Below are positions 27,415 to 38,674 of a stretch of DNA of 64,000 bases, in pieces; the first letter of the stretch is position 1, and every line of letters begins with the position of its first letter. This stretch comes from Cohnella lupini (GTDB lineage Bacteria > Bacillota > Bacilli > Paenibacillales > Paenibacillaceae), in contig NZ_QRDY01000004.1 in NCBI RefSeq assembly GCF_003386205.1, positions 62,001 through 126,000 of the forward strand, in the 5' to 3' direction. The position numbers and the translations under genes were made by a program. The notes below the pieces were generated by a model. The model saw nothing but the letters and a program-made list of their open reading frames with translations. It ran no database searches and was not told the DNA's origin.

Positions 27415-27440
27415 GGCGACGCTTATAGGCGTCGTCCGTT
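27415..27440 (+). terminator. Hairpin after the 26-aa gene
   Basis: GGCGACGC and GCGTCGTCC around TTATAG, followed by GTTTCG. Moderate T content only. Confidence 0.5.
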
Positions 27441-27539
27441 TCGATGGATCCGTACTTATTGTATACATATAAAATCAAGCTTCGCAGGGTAACCTACCTT
27501 TCATGACATCCCCGACAACGAAACTAAGGAGATGAGCAC

Positions 27540-27659
27540 ATGGAAGGCTTCGTCCAATGGTTATCCGGCCATTCCCTGACCGTGGTCTTGATCATCGGTA
27601 CAACTTATGCGGTCTGGTACATTATCGCTCACCGCAAATCTCTGTTTTACAAAGAATAA
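27540..27659 (+). CDS. Small membrane protein (39 aa)
   Basis: ATG at 27540 with AAGGAG eight bases upstream. The product has one predicted helix (HSLTVVLIIGTTYAVWYIIA) and a basic-ended tail HRKSLFYKE. The strong ribosome binding site and the hairpin directly after the stop support a real gene. Not recognised as a named family. Confidence 0.6.
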   Translation: MEGFVQWLSGHSLTVVLIIGTTYAVWYIIAHRKSLFYKE

Positions 27660-27703
27660 GCCACCGGCTCCCTTGTTCAGGCAGGGCACGGCGGCTTTTT
27701 GTT
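27660..27703 (+). terminator. Terminator between the 39-aa gene and purD
   Basis: GCCACCG-GCTCCCT pairs with AGGGCA-CGGCGGC, followed by TTTTTG. It may also act on the convergent purine operon. Confidence 0.65.
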
Positions 27704-27729
27704 AACGGTCGGTTATCGATAAAATAACG

Positions 27730-28995
27730 CTAGATCAACGCTTTAGCCGCGATGTCCGTGCGGTTCTGCTTGCCTTGGAAGGTAATACCCTCCGCGGCGT
27801 TGTAAGCGTTGGCCCGCGCTTCGGCGATCCCGGCGCCCATGCCGACGATTCCGAGCACCCGTCCGCCGTTCGTGACGACTTGGCCGTCCTTCAGCGCGGT
27901 TCCCGCATGGAATACGAGAGCGCCAGGCGTCGTAACATCGTTCAAACCTTCGATCGGGAAGCCTTTAGGATAAGAGCCGGGGTAACCGCCGGATGCCAAC
28001 ACGACGCATACCGCGACGTCGTTGCTCCACTTGATGTCGACTCGATCCAAGGTCCCGTTAATCGACGCGAGGAAAATATCGAGCAAGTCCGTCTCCAAGC
28101 GCGGCAACACCACTTGGGTTTCCGGATCGCCGAAACGGGCGTTGAATTCGATCGTTTTCGGTCCGTCCTTCGTGATCATCAATCCCGCGAACAACACCCC
28201 GCGGAACGGTCTGCCTTCGGACACCATTGCGCGAGCCGTCGGTTTAATGATGTTCTCGATCGAATCGTCGATGATCGATTGCGCGATATGCGGTAACGGA
28301 GAGTAAGTACCCATGCCGCCCGTATTCGGTCCCTTATCGTTATCGAATACTTGCTTGTGATCTTGCGCGGGAGACATCGCCCGAACCGTTTCCCCGTCCA
28401 CGAAGGCGAGAATGGACATTTCCTGCCCTTCAAGGAATTCCTCGATAACGACTTTGTCCCCGGCTGCTCCGAAAGACTTGTCTACCATCGTTTCTTCCAG
28501 CGCCTTGTCGGCTTCCTCGCGGGTGAAGCATACGGCGACGCCCTTGCCCGCCGCAAGTCCGTCCGCCTTGATGACGATAGGAAGTGGCTGTCGCTTCAAA
28601 TAATCGGCTGCCGCTTCGTAGTCCGTGAACGTCTCGTACTTAGCCGTCGGGATGTCGTATTTGCGAAGCAGATCCTTCATGAAGATCTTGCTGCCTTCGA
28701 TCTCCGCGGCGTTCTTCCGAGGTCCGTAAACCGGAATAGACGCGGCTTCGAACTCGTCTACAATGCCCGCCGCAAGCGGATCGTCTGGTCCGACCACGAC
28801 GAGGTCGATCGCGGAATCTTGCGCGAACTTTACGAGGCGCGCGAACTCCAATTCGCCGATATCCACGTTTTCCGCCAATTGCGCCGTCCCGGCGTTACCT
28901 GGAGCGCAATAGATTTGCTTGATCTTCGCGCTTTTCTTCAGCGCCCAGATAATCGCGTGCTCGCGGCCGCCCCGTCCGATGACTAGAATCTTCAT
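27730..28995 (-). CDS. purD: Phosphoribosylamine-glycine ligase
   Basis: Catalyses phosphoribosylamine plus glycine plus ATP to GAR, step 2 of IMP synthesis. 421 residues, standard length, ATP-grasp fold: N-terminal ILVIGRGGREHAI, ADGLAAGKGV (ATP binding), FNARFGDPETQ (metal site). I place the start at 28995 after AGAGGAGG; upstream in-frame codons lie beyond that site. Last gene of the pur operon. Confidence 0.97.
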   Translation of the reverse strand: MKILVIGRGGREHAIIWALKKSAKIKQIYCAPGNAGTAQLAENVDIGELEFARLVKFAQDSAIDLVVVGPDDPLAAGIVDEFEAASIPVYGPRKNAAEIEGSKIFMKDLLRKYDIPTAKYETFTDYEAAADYLKRQPLPIVIKADGLAAGKGVAVCFTREEADKALEETMVDKSFGAAGDKVVIEEFLEGQEMSILAFVDGETVRAMSPAQDHKQVFDNDKGPNTGGMGTYSPLPHIAQSIIDDSIENIIKPTARAMVSEGRPFRGVLFAGLMITKDGPKTIEFNARFGDPETQVVLPRLETDLLDIFLASINGTLDRVDIKWSNDVAVCVVLASGGYPGSYPKGFPIEGLNDVTTPGALVFHAGTALKDGQVVTNGGRVLGIVGMGAGIAEARANAYNAAEGITFQGKQNRTDIAAKALI

Positions 28996-29073
28996 TTGCT
29001 GCGTCCTCCTCTTGTGATACGAATGGAGAAATAGCGGCAATTGCTGCCGCTATTTGCCCTGTTCCCGTTAAAA

Positions 29074-30621
29074 TTAGTGTTTAAAATGACGGACGCCCGT
29101 CACGATCATGGCGATATTATGAGCGTTTGCCGCGGCGATGGACTCTTCGTCCTTGATCGAACCGCCCGGCTGAACGATCGCGGTAATTCCCGCCTTCGCG
29201 GCAAGCTCGACCGTATCTCCCATCGGGAAGAACGCATCCGACGCCAACACAGCTCCGCGCGCTTTGTCTCCCGCTTGCTCGATCGCGATGCGCGCCGCGC
29301 CTACGCGGTTCATCTGACCCGCGCCGACGCCGACCGTCATGTTGTCGCTAGCGAGCAGTATCGCGTTCGACTTGACGTGCTTGACGACCTTCCAAGCGAA
29401 GAGCAATTGCTTCAGCTCTTCATCCGTCGGAGCCCGGTTCGTCACCACCTTGATATCCCCGTCGCTCAGGCTGTGAACGTCGCTCTGTTGCACGAGCATT
29501 CCGCCTTCGACGCTGGTCACCAGAAACTCGGAGCTACGTTCCGCCGCGGAAGGAAGATCGCCGATGCGCATCAGACGTATATTTTTCTTGCGCTGCAGAA
29601 TCTCCAACGCTTCGGGCGAGAAGTCCGGCGCGATAACGATCTCCAAGAACAGATCGTTAAGCCTCGTCGCCGTATCCGCGCCGATCGTCCGGTTCGCGGC
29701 GACGATGCCGCCGAAGATGGAGGTCGGATCCGACTCGTAAGCTTTCACGTAGGCTTCGTCGATCGTCTCGCCGATGCCCACTCCGCAAGGATTCATATGC
29801 TTAACCGCCACAACGGCTGGTTGATCGAATTCCTTGACGATTGCGAGCGCCGCGTTTGCATCGTTGATATTGTTGTAACTCAGCTCTTTGCCGTGCAACT
29901 GCTCGGCGGAGGTAATGTTTCCGATGGAGCTGAGCGGCTTGCGATAGAACGCGGCCTTCTGGTGCGGATTCTCTCCGTAACGAAGCTCCTGCACCTTCTC
30001 GTAAGTGACGGTTAAGCTCTCGGGCAGAGGGTTGTCCAGTTGCTTCGCGAAATAATCGGAGATCAGCGCATCGTAGGCCGACGTATGGCGGAATACTTTG
30101 GCTGCCAGCCGTTTGCGCGTTTCAAGAGTCGTGTCTCCGCCGCTGCGGATTTCCTCCAGCACTTGGGCATAATCGCCGGCGTCCACTACCACGGTTACGA
30201 AAGCATGGTTCTTCGCCGCGGAGCGGAGCATCGTAGGACCGCCGATATCGATGTTCTCGATAGCATCCTCATAGCTGACGTCCGGCTTGGAGATCGTCTC
30301 CTTGAACGGATATAGGTTAACGATAACAAGATCGATATAGTCCAAGTTCAGTTCTTCCATTTGCTTGATATGCTCGGCATCGTCGCGGATGGCAAGCAGT
30401 CCGCTATGTACGGCCGGATGCAACGTTTTCACGCGCCCGTCCAAGATTTCCGGGAATCCCGTAACCTCCGATATCCCGATTACCGGCACGTTTTCCTTTT
30501 CCAGCAAACTCTTCGTTCCGCCTGTCGATATCACTTGCACGCCTTGCTGCGCGAGCTCTCGGCACAATTCCACGATTCCCGTTTTGTCCGAAACGCTGAC
30601 CAGCGCTCTTCTGATCGCCAC
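29074..30621 (-). CDS. purH: Bifunctional AICAR formyltransferase / IMP cyclohydrolase
   Basis: Last two steps of IMP synthesis, 515 residues. The N-terminal MGS-like cyclohydrolase domain starts [13 protein letters not shown]; the C-terminal transformylase carries [11 protein letters not shown]. The start is the GTG at 30621 because GGAGG lies 7 bases upstream. It overlaps neither neighbour; purN ends 15 bp upstream. Confidence 0.97.
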   Translation of the reverse strand: MAIRRALVSVSDKTGIVELCRELAQQGVQVISTGGTKSLLEKENVPVIGISEVTGFPEILDGRVKTLHPAVHSGLLAIRDDAEHIKQMEELNLDYIDLVIVNLYPFKETISKPDVSYEDAIENIDIGGPTMLRSAAKNHAFVTVVVDAGDYAQVLEEIRSGGDTTLETRKRLAAKVFRHTSAYDALISDYFAKQLDNPLPESLTVTYEKVQELRYGENPHQKAAFYRKPLSSIGNITSAEQLHGKELSYNNINDANAALAIVKEFDQPAVVAVKHMNPCGVGIGETIDEAYVKAYESDPTSIFGGIVAANRTIGADTATRLNDLFLEIVIAPDFSPEALEILQRKKNIRLMRIGDLPSAAERSSEFLVTSVEGGMLVQQSDVHSLSDGDIKVVTNRAPTDEELKQLLFAWKVVKHVKSNAILLASDNMTVGVGAGQMNRVGAARIAIEQAGDKARGAVLASDAFFPMGDTVELAAKAGITAIVQPGGSIKDEESIAAANAHNIAMIVTGVRHFKH

Positions 30622-30635
30622 GAATGATCCTCCGT

Positions 30636-31289
30636 TCAATTGTTTATCGTTACTTTGCGTCCGTACAAGGTTACGCGCCCTTCGGCAATCCAGCCGGCTA
30701 CGGTCGGTAATAACTCGTATTCGACCTGTTGAATCCGCGCGCTTAGCGTTTCCAAATTGTCGCCTTCTTGAATTTCCACGGCCTTCTGCGCGATGATCGG
30801 ACCGGTGTCCATGCCGCCGTCCACGAAATGAACGGTTGCACCGGTAATTTTCGCCCCGTACTCCAGCGCTTGTTCCACGCCTTTAATTCCGGCGAAAGCC
30901 GGCAATAAAGCCGGATGAACATTGATGATCCGACCGTAATAGGGCTCGACGAGAACGGGCGTCAGAAGCCGCATGTAGCCGGCCATGACGATTAAATCGA
31001 TGCCCGTTGCCTGCAGCTTGGCTACGATTTCCGCTTCGTAAGCTTCCTTCGAGGGGTACTGCTTCGGAGAGAACACGTAGCTCTCCACTTGAAACTGCTT
31101 TGCCCGCTCCAGCACGTAAGCGGCGGGTTTGTCGCAAACGACGAGTTCTATCGTCGCGTTGACCTTCCCGTCCCGCACGGCCTCGGCCAATGCTTGAAAA
31201 TTGCTTCCGTTGCCGGAAGCGAATACGGCTATCTTAATCGGGGCTGAAGGCGCCCTCGCGCCTTCGTTCCCGCCGATATCCGCGATCAT
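30636..31289 (-). CDS. purN: Phosphoribosylglycinamide formyltransferase
   Basis: Transfers formyl from 10-formyl-THF to GAR. About 217 residues. Substrate loop [11 protein letters not shown] and the catalytic HPALLPAF region are intact. The start at 31289 forms an ATGA overlap with the purM stop; an ATG two codons earlier is also possible. The first 19 residues before IKIAVFASG are an extension relative to most PurN proteins. Confidence 0.96.
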   Translation of the reverse strand: MIADIGGNEGARAPSAPIKIAVFASGNGSNFQALAEAVRDGKVNATIELVVCDKPAAYVLERAKQFQVESYVFSPKQYPSKEAYEAEIVAKLQATGIDLIVMAGYMRLLTPVLVEPYYGRIINVHPALLPAFAGIKGVEQALEYGAKITGATVHFVDGGMDTGPIIAQKAVEIQEGDNLETLSARIQQVEYELLPTVAGWIAEGRVTLYGRKVTINN

Positions 31290-32332
31290 GGCCATTCAAC
31301 GCCATCGAACGTGACGATCTTGTTGCCCGCCGTAACCGTGCCGATGCGATAGGCTTGCTCGCCTTGCTCTTGGGCAAGCGCCAGCGCCTGCTCCGCTTGT
31401 TCGGCCGGAACGACCAATACCATGCCGATACCCATGTTGAACGTCGTGTACATGTCCCGATCGGTAATGTTGCCGGCTTGCTGCATGAGTCCAAATACTG
31501 GAAGAACGGGCCATGCACCGCTAGCGATATCTACGTTGACGCCTTCGGGCAGGACGCGCGGAATGTTCTCGATGAACCCGCCTCCCGTGATGTGCGCCAT
31601 GCCTTTGATTTGCACTTTTTCCAGCAAGTTAAGTATTTGCTTCACGTAAATGCGCGTAGGTTCGATCAGAACGTCGCCCAACGTCTTGCCTTCCAGCTCG
31701 GATGGCTTGTCAGTCAAGGAATAGCCCTTCTGCTCCAGAAGCAGTCTGCGCACGAGCGAGAACCCGTTGGAGTGAATGCCGCTGGAAGCAAGCCCGATCA
31801 CCGCATCGCCCGCCGCGATCGTTGAGCCGTCGATCGCTTTCTTGCGATCTACGATTCCTACCGTAAACCCGGCAATATCGTACTCGCCCTCGGAATACAT
31901 GCCCGGCATTTCGGCGGTTTCGCCGCCGATAAGAGCGCAACCGGCTTGTTGACAGCCGTTCGCGATGCCCTTGACGATCGCTTCGATTTTCTCGGGAATG
32001 ATCTTGTCGCAAGCTAAGTAGTCCAAGAAGAACAGCGGCTCGGCTCCGGTTACGATAACGTCGTTCACGCACATCGCCACCGCGTCGATTCCGATCGTGT
32101 CGTGCTTGTCCATCGCGAACGCAAGCTTCAGCTTCGTGCCTACGCCATCGGTACCGCTAACGAGCACGGGCTCTTCGTATTTGTCCTTGTTCAGGCTGAA
32201 TAGCCCGCCGAATCCGCCGAGCCCCGTCAACACTTCCGGACGAAACGTTTTCTTCACGTGTTTCTTCATTCGTTCGACCGCTTCGTTACCGGCTGCGATG
32301 TCGACTCCGGCTTGTTTGTACGCTTCGGACAA
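31286..32332 (-). CDS. purM: Phosphoribosylformylglycinamidine cyclo-ligase
   Basis: Makes AIR from FGAM with ATP, 348 residues. Motifs [12 protein letters not shown] and [11 protein letters not shown] are present. The start is TTG with AAGGAG about 10 bases upstream; no better ATG fits the family N-terminus ([11 protein letters not shown]). A 148-bp gap separates it from purF and includes a hairpin ATCCCYGCC/GGCGGGGAT at 32412-32436 without a T run. Confidence 0.96.
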   Translation of the reverse strand: MSEAYKQAGVDIAAGNEAVERMKKHVKKTFRPEVLTGLGGFGGLFSLNKDKYEEPVLVSGTDGVGTKLKLAFAMDKHDTIGIDAVAMCVNDVIVTGAEPLFFLDYLACDKIIPEKIEAIVKGIANGCQQAGCALIGGETAEMPGMYSEGEYDIAGFTVGIVDRKKAIDGSTIAAGDAVIGLASSGIHSNGFSLVRRLLLEQKGYSLTDKPSELEGKTLGDVLIEPTRIYVKQILNLLEKVQIKGMAHITGGGFIENIPRVLPEGVNVDIASGAWPVLPVFGLMQQAGNITDRDMYTTFNMGIGMVLVVPAEQAEQALALAQEQGEQAYRIGTVTAGNKIVTFDGVEWP

Positions 32333-32480
32333 CTGTGTTCCACTCCTTGGAGGATATCGTCCGCATCCGCGTCCCGGGGAACGATTCCTGTGTTTAATTG
32401 ATACAAGCGTTCATCCCCGCCGTTATCAGGCAGGGATTGCTATACTATTGCTTACGTATCCGGCTAAGGTCGACCTCGGT

Positions 32481-33944
32481 TCAGTCGCAGCTGCAGGAAG
32501 TGAGCTTCGCGTCCTCGAACTCGACCGGAGTCGGGTAATCGTTGTTGAAGCAAGCCAGACACAGCCCTCGGTTGTATTCGTCGTCGTGGCCGCCGACGGA
32601 ATCGATCAAGCCCTTCTCGCTTAAGAAATAGAGCGAGTCGGCGTTAATCGCCTGCCGGATCTCTTCCACCGTCTTGCTCGACGCGATCAGGTCCGCCGGA
32701 TTCGGCGTATCGATGCCGTAATAACAAGGGTTCATGAACGGCGGCGATGTGATGCGAACGTGAACTTCGAGCGCTCCTGCCTCGCGAAGCATGTTGACGA
32801 TGCGCAAGGATGTCGTGCCGCGAACGATCGAATCGTCGATCATGACGACGCGTTTGCCTTCGACGACTTTACGTACGGCGGACAGCTTCATTTTCACGCC
32901 TTTTTCGCGCAATTCCTGGGATGGTTGTATGAAAGTACGTCCGGTATATTTGTTTTTGATTAATCCGAGCTCGTACGGAATGCCGGTTTGTTCGGCATAA
33001 CCGATTGCCGCCGAGATGCTCGAATCCGGCACGCCGGTAACGATATCCGCGTCGACGAACGATTCCTGCGCCAAGGTCTGGCCCATTCTCTTCCGGGAAG
33101 TATGAAGGTTAACGCCGTAGATGTCGCTGTCCGGCCTGGCGAAGTAGATATACTCCATCGCGCACACCGCGCGTCGCTCCAAAGGCGCGAAGCGGTCTTC
33201 GTGCAGTCCGTCCTTGTCGAGAATGAGCAGTTCGCCCGGTTGTACGTCGCGTTCATATACGGCGCCGATCGTTTCGAGTGCGCAGGATTCCGAAGCGAAA
33301 ATATACCCGTCGCCGAGCCGTCCCATGACAAGCGGACGAAGACCGTGAGGATCGCACGCTGCGATCAAACGGCCTTGCGTTTGAATCAGGAACGCGAATC
33401 CCCCGATCAAGCGCGCGAACGCGTCTTTAACGGCTTCGACCAGATCCTTAGGCGAACGCGCGATGAGATGCGCGATGACTTCCGTATCGCTCGTCGTCTG
33501 GAAGATCGAACCCGAATCCTCAAGCTCCTTGCGGATGCCCGGCTCGTTGACCAAGTTCCCGTTCGTGCATACGGCGAGATCACCGCCGCGATACTTGAAT
33601 ACGAGCGGCTGCGCGTTCGCTAACCGGCTCGCGCCGGCAGTGGAATAACGCACATGTCCAATGGCTTGGCTGCCGACCAGAGACTCTAGCTTGTCGCGGT
33701 CGAACACTTCCTTGACGAGTCCCATTCCCCGATGGTAATGGAACGTTCCGTTATCGGAAGTGCAGATTCCGCAGCTTTCCTCGCCTCTATGCTGCAAGGC
33801 GTGCAATCCGTAATAGCTGAGGTTGGCGGCATCGGGATGACCGAACACCCCGAATACGCCGCACTCCTCTTTCAATTTATCGAATATCGAATCTTTGTCG
33901 CCGTTACCCTCGTTGTAATAATCCCCGGTCCAGAGCTTTGTCAC
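32481..33944 (-). CDS. purF: Amidophosphoribosyltransferase
   Basis: First committed step: PRPP plus glutamine to phosphoribosylamine. The Ntn-type nucleophile Cys (EECGVFGVFGH) is preceded by a propeptide; the PRPP loop is VVMIDDSIVRGTTS. Cysteines in CYYGIDTP and CLACFN match the 4Fe-4S ligands of the Bacillus-type, oxygen-sensitive enzyme. I prefer the GTG at 33944 after a GGGGGG stretch (487 residues, propeptide 27), but the ATG at 33977, which overlaps the purL stop as ATGA, is possible (498 residues). Confidence 0.96.
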   Translation of the reverse strand: MTKLWTGDYYNEGNGDKDSIFDKLKEECGVFGVFGHPDAANLSYYGLHALQHRGEESCGICTSDNGTFHYHRGMGLVKEVFDRDKLESLVGSQAIGHVRYSTAGASRLANAQPLVFKYRGGDLAVCTNGNLVNEPGIRKELEDSGSIFQTTSDTEVIAHLIARSPKDLVEAVKDAFARLIGGFAFLIQTQGRLIAACDPHGLRPLVMGRLGDGYIFASESCALETIGAVYERDVQPGELLILDKDGLHEDRFAPLERRAVCAMEYIYFARPDSDIYGVNLHTSRKRMGQTLAQESFVDADIVTGVPDSSISAAIGYAEQTGIPYELGLIKNKYTGRTFIQPSQELREKGVKMKLSAVRKVVEGKRVVMIDDSIVRGTTSLRIVNMLREAGALEVHVRITSPPFMNPCYYGIDTPNPADLIASSKTVEEIRQAINADSLYFLSEKGLIDSVGGHDDEYNRGLCLACFNNDYPTPVEFEDAKLTSCSCD

Positions 33945-33973
33945 TGCTGTCCCCCCGTTCGCGACGCTGGATG

Positions 33974-36229
33974 TCATGCTGTCTTACCGTTCATATGGTT
34001 AGGAATAGCTTCCTTCCATACTTTGCGAAGCTCGGCGATCGATGCGTCGATCGCGTCGTGGCCGCCGATATCGACCTTCAGGCGATCTCCGCCGACCGTT
34101 CCGAGACGCTGAAGAGGCACGCCTGCCAGCGTGACCGCTACGGCAAGCTTATCCGCAAGCTCCGGCTTGGCCGAGAGCAGAATGCGCGACTGCGATTCGC
34201 TGAACAGCGCGAGATCCGGACGCAGATTCGTTTCGAACGTAACGTTGGCGCCAAGTCCGCGGCCGAAGCCGGCTTCCGCCAAGGCTGCGGCTAGTCCGCC
34301 TTCGGATAAGTCGTGCGCCGAAGCGACCAGACCTTGTTGAATCGCGCTAAGCACGGTCTGATGCAATTTCTTCTCCGTCGCCAGATCCAGCTCTGGAGGA
34401 CGACCTTCCGTTACGCCGTGAACCGCGTATTGGAATTCGCTGCCGCCGATTTCCGCTTTCGTATCGCCGAGCAGGAAGATGACGTCGCCTTCGGCTTTGA
34501 ACTCTTGGGTCGTGATGTGATCCGTATCGTGGACGAGACCGACCATGCCGACGACGGGCGTCGGATAGATCGCGCCGCGAGTGTTCTCATTGTATAGCGA
34601 CACGTTGCCGCCGATAACCGGAGTTTCGAATACGCGGCAAGCTTCCGCCATGCCGTCTACCGCTTTCTCCATCTGCCAGAAAATTTCCGGCTTCTCCGGG
34701 CTGCCGAAGTTCAAGTTATCCGTGATCGCCAGAGGCTCGGCACCGGAGCAAACGATGTTTCGTCCCGCTTCCGCTACCGCGATCCTTCCGCCGACTTCCG
34801 GATCCAAGTACACGTAACGTCCGTTGCAATCCGTCGTCATCGCCAAGCCTTTGCGCGTGCCGCGAATCGTTACGACGGCCGCGTCCGAACCCGGGCGAAC
34901 CGCCGTTTCCGTGCGAACCATGTAATCATATTGGTTATAGACCCACTCTTTGCTCGCGAGCGACGGGGAAGCCAGCACTTTAGCAAGCGCGGCGTTCAGG
35001 TCGAGCACTTGCTCGTAGCGGTTCGTATCTATCGATCCGTTCTTCAAATAATATTCGGGAATTTGCGACGGTTTGTCGTAGATCGGGCAATCGTCGACTA
35101 GCGCGTGAACCGGCATATCGCCGACCAGCTCGCCTTTGTGGAACAATTTCAGGCGGCCGTCGTCGGATACCTTGCCCACTTTCGCGCAATGAAGACCCCA
35201 ACGCTCGAAAATCCCTTTCGCTTGCGCCTCGTGCTGAGGCTCGCACACGAACAGCATGCGCTCTTGCGATTCGGATAACATCATCTCGTAAGCCGTCATG
35301 CCTTCTTCGCGTTGCGGTACTTCATCTAGGTACAGCTCCATGCCGTTGCCGGCTTTGCTCGCCATCTCCGCGCTCGAGCAAGTCAATCCCGCCGCGCCCA
35401 TATCTTGAATGCCGAGCACGATGCCGGAATCGATCAGTTCGAGCGTCGCTTCCATGACGAGCTTCTCCATGAACGGATCGCCGACTTGAACCGCCGAGCG
35501 CTTCGCTTCCGATTCCGCCGACAAATCCTCGGACGCGAAGGTCGCGCCGTGAATGCCGTCGCGTCCGGTTGCAGGTCCCACGTAGAACACGGGGTTTCCG
35601 ATTCCCTTGGCTACGCCGCGTTGGATTTTATCGTGGTCGATTAACCCTACGCACATCGCGTTAACGAGCGGATTTCCTTCATATGCCTCGTCGAACATGA
35701 CTTCTCCGGCAACCGTCGGAATTCCGATGCAGTTCCCGTAACCCGCGATCCCGCTGACCACGTGCTCGAACAGGTACCGCACGCGTTCGTTCTCAAGACG
35801 GCCGAAACGCAAGGAGTTCAACAACGCCACGGGACGAGCGCCCATGGAGAAAATATCGCGAATAATGCCGCCCACGCCGGTAGCCGCGCCTTGATAAGGC
35901 TCGATCGCCGACGGATGGTTATGCGACTCGATCTTGAACACGACCGCTTGGTTGTCGCCAATGTCGACGATTCCCGCGCCTTCGCCCGGTCCCATCAGGA
36001 CGCGAGGTCCCGTAATCGGGAAACGCTTGAGCAACGGCTTGGAATTCTTGTACGCGCAATGCTCCGACCACATAACGCTGAAAACGCCGATTTCCGTATA
36101 GTTCGGTTGACGGCCCATGAAGCCGCAGATCAAATCGTACTCTTTGTCCGATACGCCGAATTGCTTATATATTTTCTGTTCCGCGATCTGCTCGACAGTT
36201 GGTTCCTTAACGGATACTTGCTGCGCCAT
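33974..36229 (-). CDS. purL: FGAM synthase subunit II (small PurL)
   Basis: ATP-dependent synthetase subunit, 751 residues, the Gram-positive small PurL that works with PurS and PurQ. Conserved regions include [15 protein letters not shown] and [23 protein letters not shown]. Its start lies 23 bp inside the 3' end of purQ, which couples the two; GGAGGGAACGAA is the ribosome binding site. Confidence 0.97.
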   Translation of the reverse strand: MAQQVSVKEPTVEQIAEQKIYKQFGVSDKEYDLICGFMGRQPNYTEIGVFSVMWSEHCAYKNSKPLLKRFPITGPRVLMGPGEGAGIVDIGDNQAVVFKIESHNHPSAIEPYQGAATGVGGIIRDIFSMGARPVALLNSLRFGRLENERVRYLFEHVVSGIAGYGNCIGIPTVAGEVMFDEAYEGNPLVNAMCVGLIDHDKIQRGVAKGIGNPVFYVGPATGRDGIHGATFASEDLSAESEAKRSAVQVGDPFMEKLVMEATLELIDSGIVLGIQDMGAAGLTCSSAEMASKAGNGMELYLDEVPQREEGMTAYEMMLSESQERMLFVCEPQHEAQAKGIFERWGLHCAKVGKVSDDGRLKLFHKGELVGDMPVHALVDDCPIYDKPSQIPEYYLKNGSIDTNRYEQVLDLNAALAKVLASPSLASKEWVYNQYDYMVRTETAVRPGSDAAVVTIRGTRKGLAMTTDCNGRYVYLDPEVGGRIAVAEAGRNIVCSGAEPLAITDNLNFGSPEKPEIFWQMEKAVDGMAEACRVFETPVIGGNVSLYNENTRGAIYPTPVVGMVGLVHDTDHITTQEFKAEGDVIFLLGDTKAEIGGSEFQYAVHGVTEGRPPELDLATEKKLHQTVLSAIQQGLVASAHDLSEGGLAAALAEAGFGRGLGANVTFETNLRPDLALFSESQSRILLSAKPELADKLAVAVTLAGVPLQRLGTVGGDRLKVDIGGHDAIDASIAELRKVWKEAIPNHMNGKTA

Positions 36230-36899
36230 TTCGTTCCCTCCAAGCGTTTAATACGGACGTGAACATCTTCACGCCGTCTGCGGATCCCAGAATGTCCTTG
36301 ATCGCCCGTTCCGGATGCGGCATCATGCCGACTACGTTGCCCGCCTCGTTGCATACTCCGGCGATTCCGTCCACGGACCCGTTCGGATTTTCGCCCGCAT
36401 AGCGGAAAACGATTTGGTTGTTCGCCTTAAGCGTCGCCAGCGTTTCATCGTCCACGAAGTAGCTGCCTTCGCCATGAGCGATCGGGATATCGATGACGTC
36501 GCCTTTCTTATAAGCGTTGGTAAATCCGGTAGTCGCGTTCTCGACGACGAGATCGACTTGGTGGCAGCGGAACTTCAGCGAGTTGTTGCGGATAAGCGCG
36601 CCAGGGAGCAATCCCGATTCGGTCAGGATTTGGAATCCGTTGCAGATTCCTAAGATGAACTTGCCGGCTTCAGCCGCTTTGCGAACTTCGGTCATAACAG
36701 GAGCGAATTGAGCGATCGCGCCGCAACGCAGGTAATCTCCGTAGGAGAAACCGCCTGGAACGAGTATCGCGTCATATTGGGATAAGTCGGTTGCCGTGTG
36801 GAAAACGTAATCGACGGATTGACCGACGGTGTCTTCTACCGCTTTGTAGCAGTCGATATCGCAGTTGGAGCCCGGAAATACGAGGACAGCGAATTTCAT
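36207..36899 (-). CDS. purQ: FGAM synthase glutaminase subunit
   Basis: Glutamine amidotransferase subunit, 230 residues. The nucleophile lies in [11 protein letters not shown] and the His-Glu pair in MMPHPERAI. The start is the ATG of [12 protein letters not shown]. The 3' end overlaps purL by 23 bp. purS lies 7 bp upstream. Confidence 0.97.
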   Translation of the reverse strand: MKFAVLVFPGSNCDIDCYKAVEDTVGQSVDYVFHTATDLSQYDAILVPGGFSYGDYLRCGAIAQFAPVMTEVRKAAEAGKFILGICNGFQILTESGLLPGALIRNNSLKFRCHQVDLVVENATTGFTNAYKKGDVIDIPIAHGEGSYFVDDETLATLKANNQIVFRYAGENPNGSVDGIAGVCNEAGNVVGMMPHPERAIKDILGSADGVKMFTSVLNAWRERNGAASIR

Positions 36900-36906
36900 G
36901 AGCGCC

Positions 36907-37149
36907 TCAGCCCTCCAATTCGAAACGATAGTCTTCGACGACCGTGTTCGCCAGAAGCTTCTCGCACATGACTTTGAGTTTCTCTTCGGCTTGCGCGCGA
37001 TCGTTCGTGTCGAGGTCGATCTCGAGGTATTTGCCGATTCTGACTTTACCGACTTCGCCGAAGCCAAGCGTATGCAGCGCGCCTTGCACCGCGTTTCCTT
37101 GCGGGTCGAGCACGTTCTGCTTGATCGTCACGTAAACCTTTGCTTTCAT
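36907..37149 (-). CDS. purS: FGAM synthase subunit PurS
   Basis: 80-residue subunit that dimerises and bridges PurL and PurQ. The sequence begins [16 protein letters not shown] and ends with [11 protein letters not shown] as in the family. GGAGG lies upstream of the ATG. The 586-bp gap to purC, unusually long for this operon, holds tandem array 3; its promoter-proximal part (37150-37415) shows no recognisable feature. Confidence 0.96.
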   Translation of the reverse strand: MKAKVYVTIKQNVLDPQGNAVQGALHTLGFGEVGKVRIGKYLEIDLDTNDRAQAEEKLKVMCEKLLANTVVEDYRFELEG

Positions 37150-37415
37150 GGGGGAGTTCCTCCTGAATATGTGGTGTGAGTTGGGCTGACAAAGTGGTTA
37201 TTGGTAAGGATGACTAATGGATATTATTCTTGGCTAGAAAAAAGGATTATGGCGAAAATTGCGACTCCCGAAGTTCTTACTATGAGCGATGAATGGTGTT
37301 ACCCCGAGTATAACGACCTTTCATACCGCTAACGACGGCTGAAAGGACTATTGGACCCGGGATTCTGCGCGTTAGCGTTACCGTGGAACGTTATTCGATC
37401 CTTACGGCGCCATTT

Positions 37416-37725
37416 CGCCGACTTTCGCCGGAATAGCCGCTTCTCGCACCGATATTTCTCGTTTCCGCCGACTTTCGCCAGAATAGCCGCTTCTCGCACC
37501 GATATTTCTCGTTTCCGCCAACTTTCGCCGGAATAGCCGCTTCTCGCACCGCTATTTCTCGCTTCCGCCGACTTTCGCCTAAATAGCCGCTTTTCGCACC
37601 GCTATTTCTCGTTTCCGCCGACTTTCGCCCGGAATAGCCTCTTCTCGCACTGCTATTTCTCGTTTTCGCCGACTTTCGCCGGAATAGCCGCTTCTCACAC
37701 CGCTATTTCTGGCTTCCGCCGAAGC
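37416..37725 (-). repeat. Tandem array 3, 50-bp unit, inside the pur operon
   Basis: Units begin CGCCGACTTTCGCC at 37416, 37466, 37516, 37566, 37616 and 37667 (six full copies, one of 51 bp) with a partial copy at 37717. On the operon strand each unit carries a 25-nt palindrome with arms AATAGC and GCTATT. The array starts 11 bp after the purC stop codon and would be part of the purC-purS transcript. Confidence 0.92.
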
Positions 37726-37735
37726 GTCAAGTTTG

Positions 37736-38617
37736 TTACTTCATCAGCCTGCTCGCAATGTCGCGATATCTCGACGTTGTCGCTTCGACGACCGTGGCCG
37801 GCAAAGCCGGAGGCGGACTGTTCTTGTCCCAATCCGAGCCGGCTAAATACGCTCGAACCGGTTCCTTATCCATGCTGTCGATCTCGACGTCGAGCTTGTA
37901 GTTCTCCTCCGCCCAGAATCGCGAGGAATCCGGGGTAAACAATTCATCGATAAGTATGATTTCGCCGTCGATCAAACCGAACTCGAACTTGCAATCCGCG
38001 AGGATGATCCCGCGCTTGGCGCAGTAGTCCCTTCCGAACTCGTACAGCTTCAGGCTGCGATCCCGCAGGCTTTCCGCCAGCTCCGAACCGACTCTTCTAG
38101 CCATTTCTTCGAATGAGATGTCCTCGTCGTGTCCCACGTCGTTTTTCCCCGCGGGAGTGAAGATCGGTTGCTCGAGCTTCGAGTTCTTATGCAAGTCCCC
38201 CGGGAGCTTGATGCCGTTAACCTCGCCGTTTACTTGATACTGCCGCCAACCGCCGCCCGTAATGTAACCTCGTACGACGCACTCGATGTCGATGCGCTTC
38301 GCCTTGCGGCTAACCATAATGCGTCCGGCCAGCTTCTCGGGCTCCGATACGAGATCCCCAAGTAAAGCTACATCCGTGTGCACGACGTGATTCGGTTGAA
38401 TCGCCGCCGTCTGTTCGAACCAATAAGCGCTTAACCCGTTTAACACGCTGCCTTTGCCAGGTACCGGCGGATCCAGCACGTAATCGAAAGCGGATATCCG
38501 ATCCGTCACCACGATAAGTAAATGCTCGCCGAGATCGTAGAGCTCCCGGACCTTGCCCTTATGAATCAGGGGAGCGTTAATGAGCCCTGCTGCCGTCGCC
38601 AATGCTTGGGTAGTCAT
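37736..38617 (-). CDS. purC: SAICAR synthetase
   Basis: Joins CAIR and aspartate with ATP. 293 residues, longer than the roughly 240 of B. subtilis, as in many Paenibacillaceae and SAICAR synthetases of the longer type. Signature IHKGKVRELYDLGEH and VTDRISAFDYVLD are intact. AAGGAGG precedes the ATG. Tandem arrays flank the gene on both sides. Confidence 0.96.
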   Translation of the reverse strand: MTTQALATAAGLINAPLIHKGKVRELYDLGEHLLIVVTDRISAFDYVLDPPVPGKGSVLNGLSAYWFEQTAAIQPNHVVHTDVALLGDLVSEPEKLAGRIMVSRKAKRIDIECVVRGYITGGGWRQYQVNGEVNGIKLPGDLHKNSKLEQPIFTPAGKNDVGHDEDISFEEMARRVGSELAESLRDRSLKLYEFGRDYCAKRGIILADCKFEFGLIDGEIILIDELFTPDSSRFWAEENYKLDVEIDSMDKEPVRAYLAGSDWDKNSPPPALPATVVEATTSRYRDIASRLMK

Positions 38618-38674
38618 TTTTGCCTCCTTGTGGACTGCTAGTTAGTTACAGCAAGTCTAGTTTCTGTTCCTAAA

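Noticed and set aside
29041-30015. Long plus-strand frame opposite purH
   Set aside because: Antisense shadow of a fully conserved PurH reading frame; composition is Arg/His/Asp-rich as expected for such shadows.
32412-32436. Terminator between purF and purM
   Set aside because: The hairpin has no T run and lies inside an operon whose downstream genes need the transcript; at most a processing or stability element.
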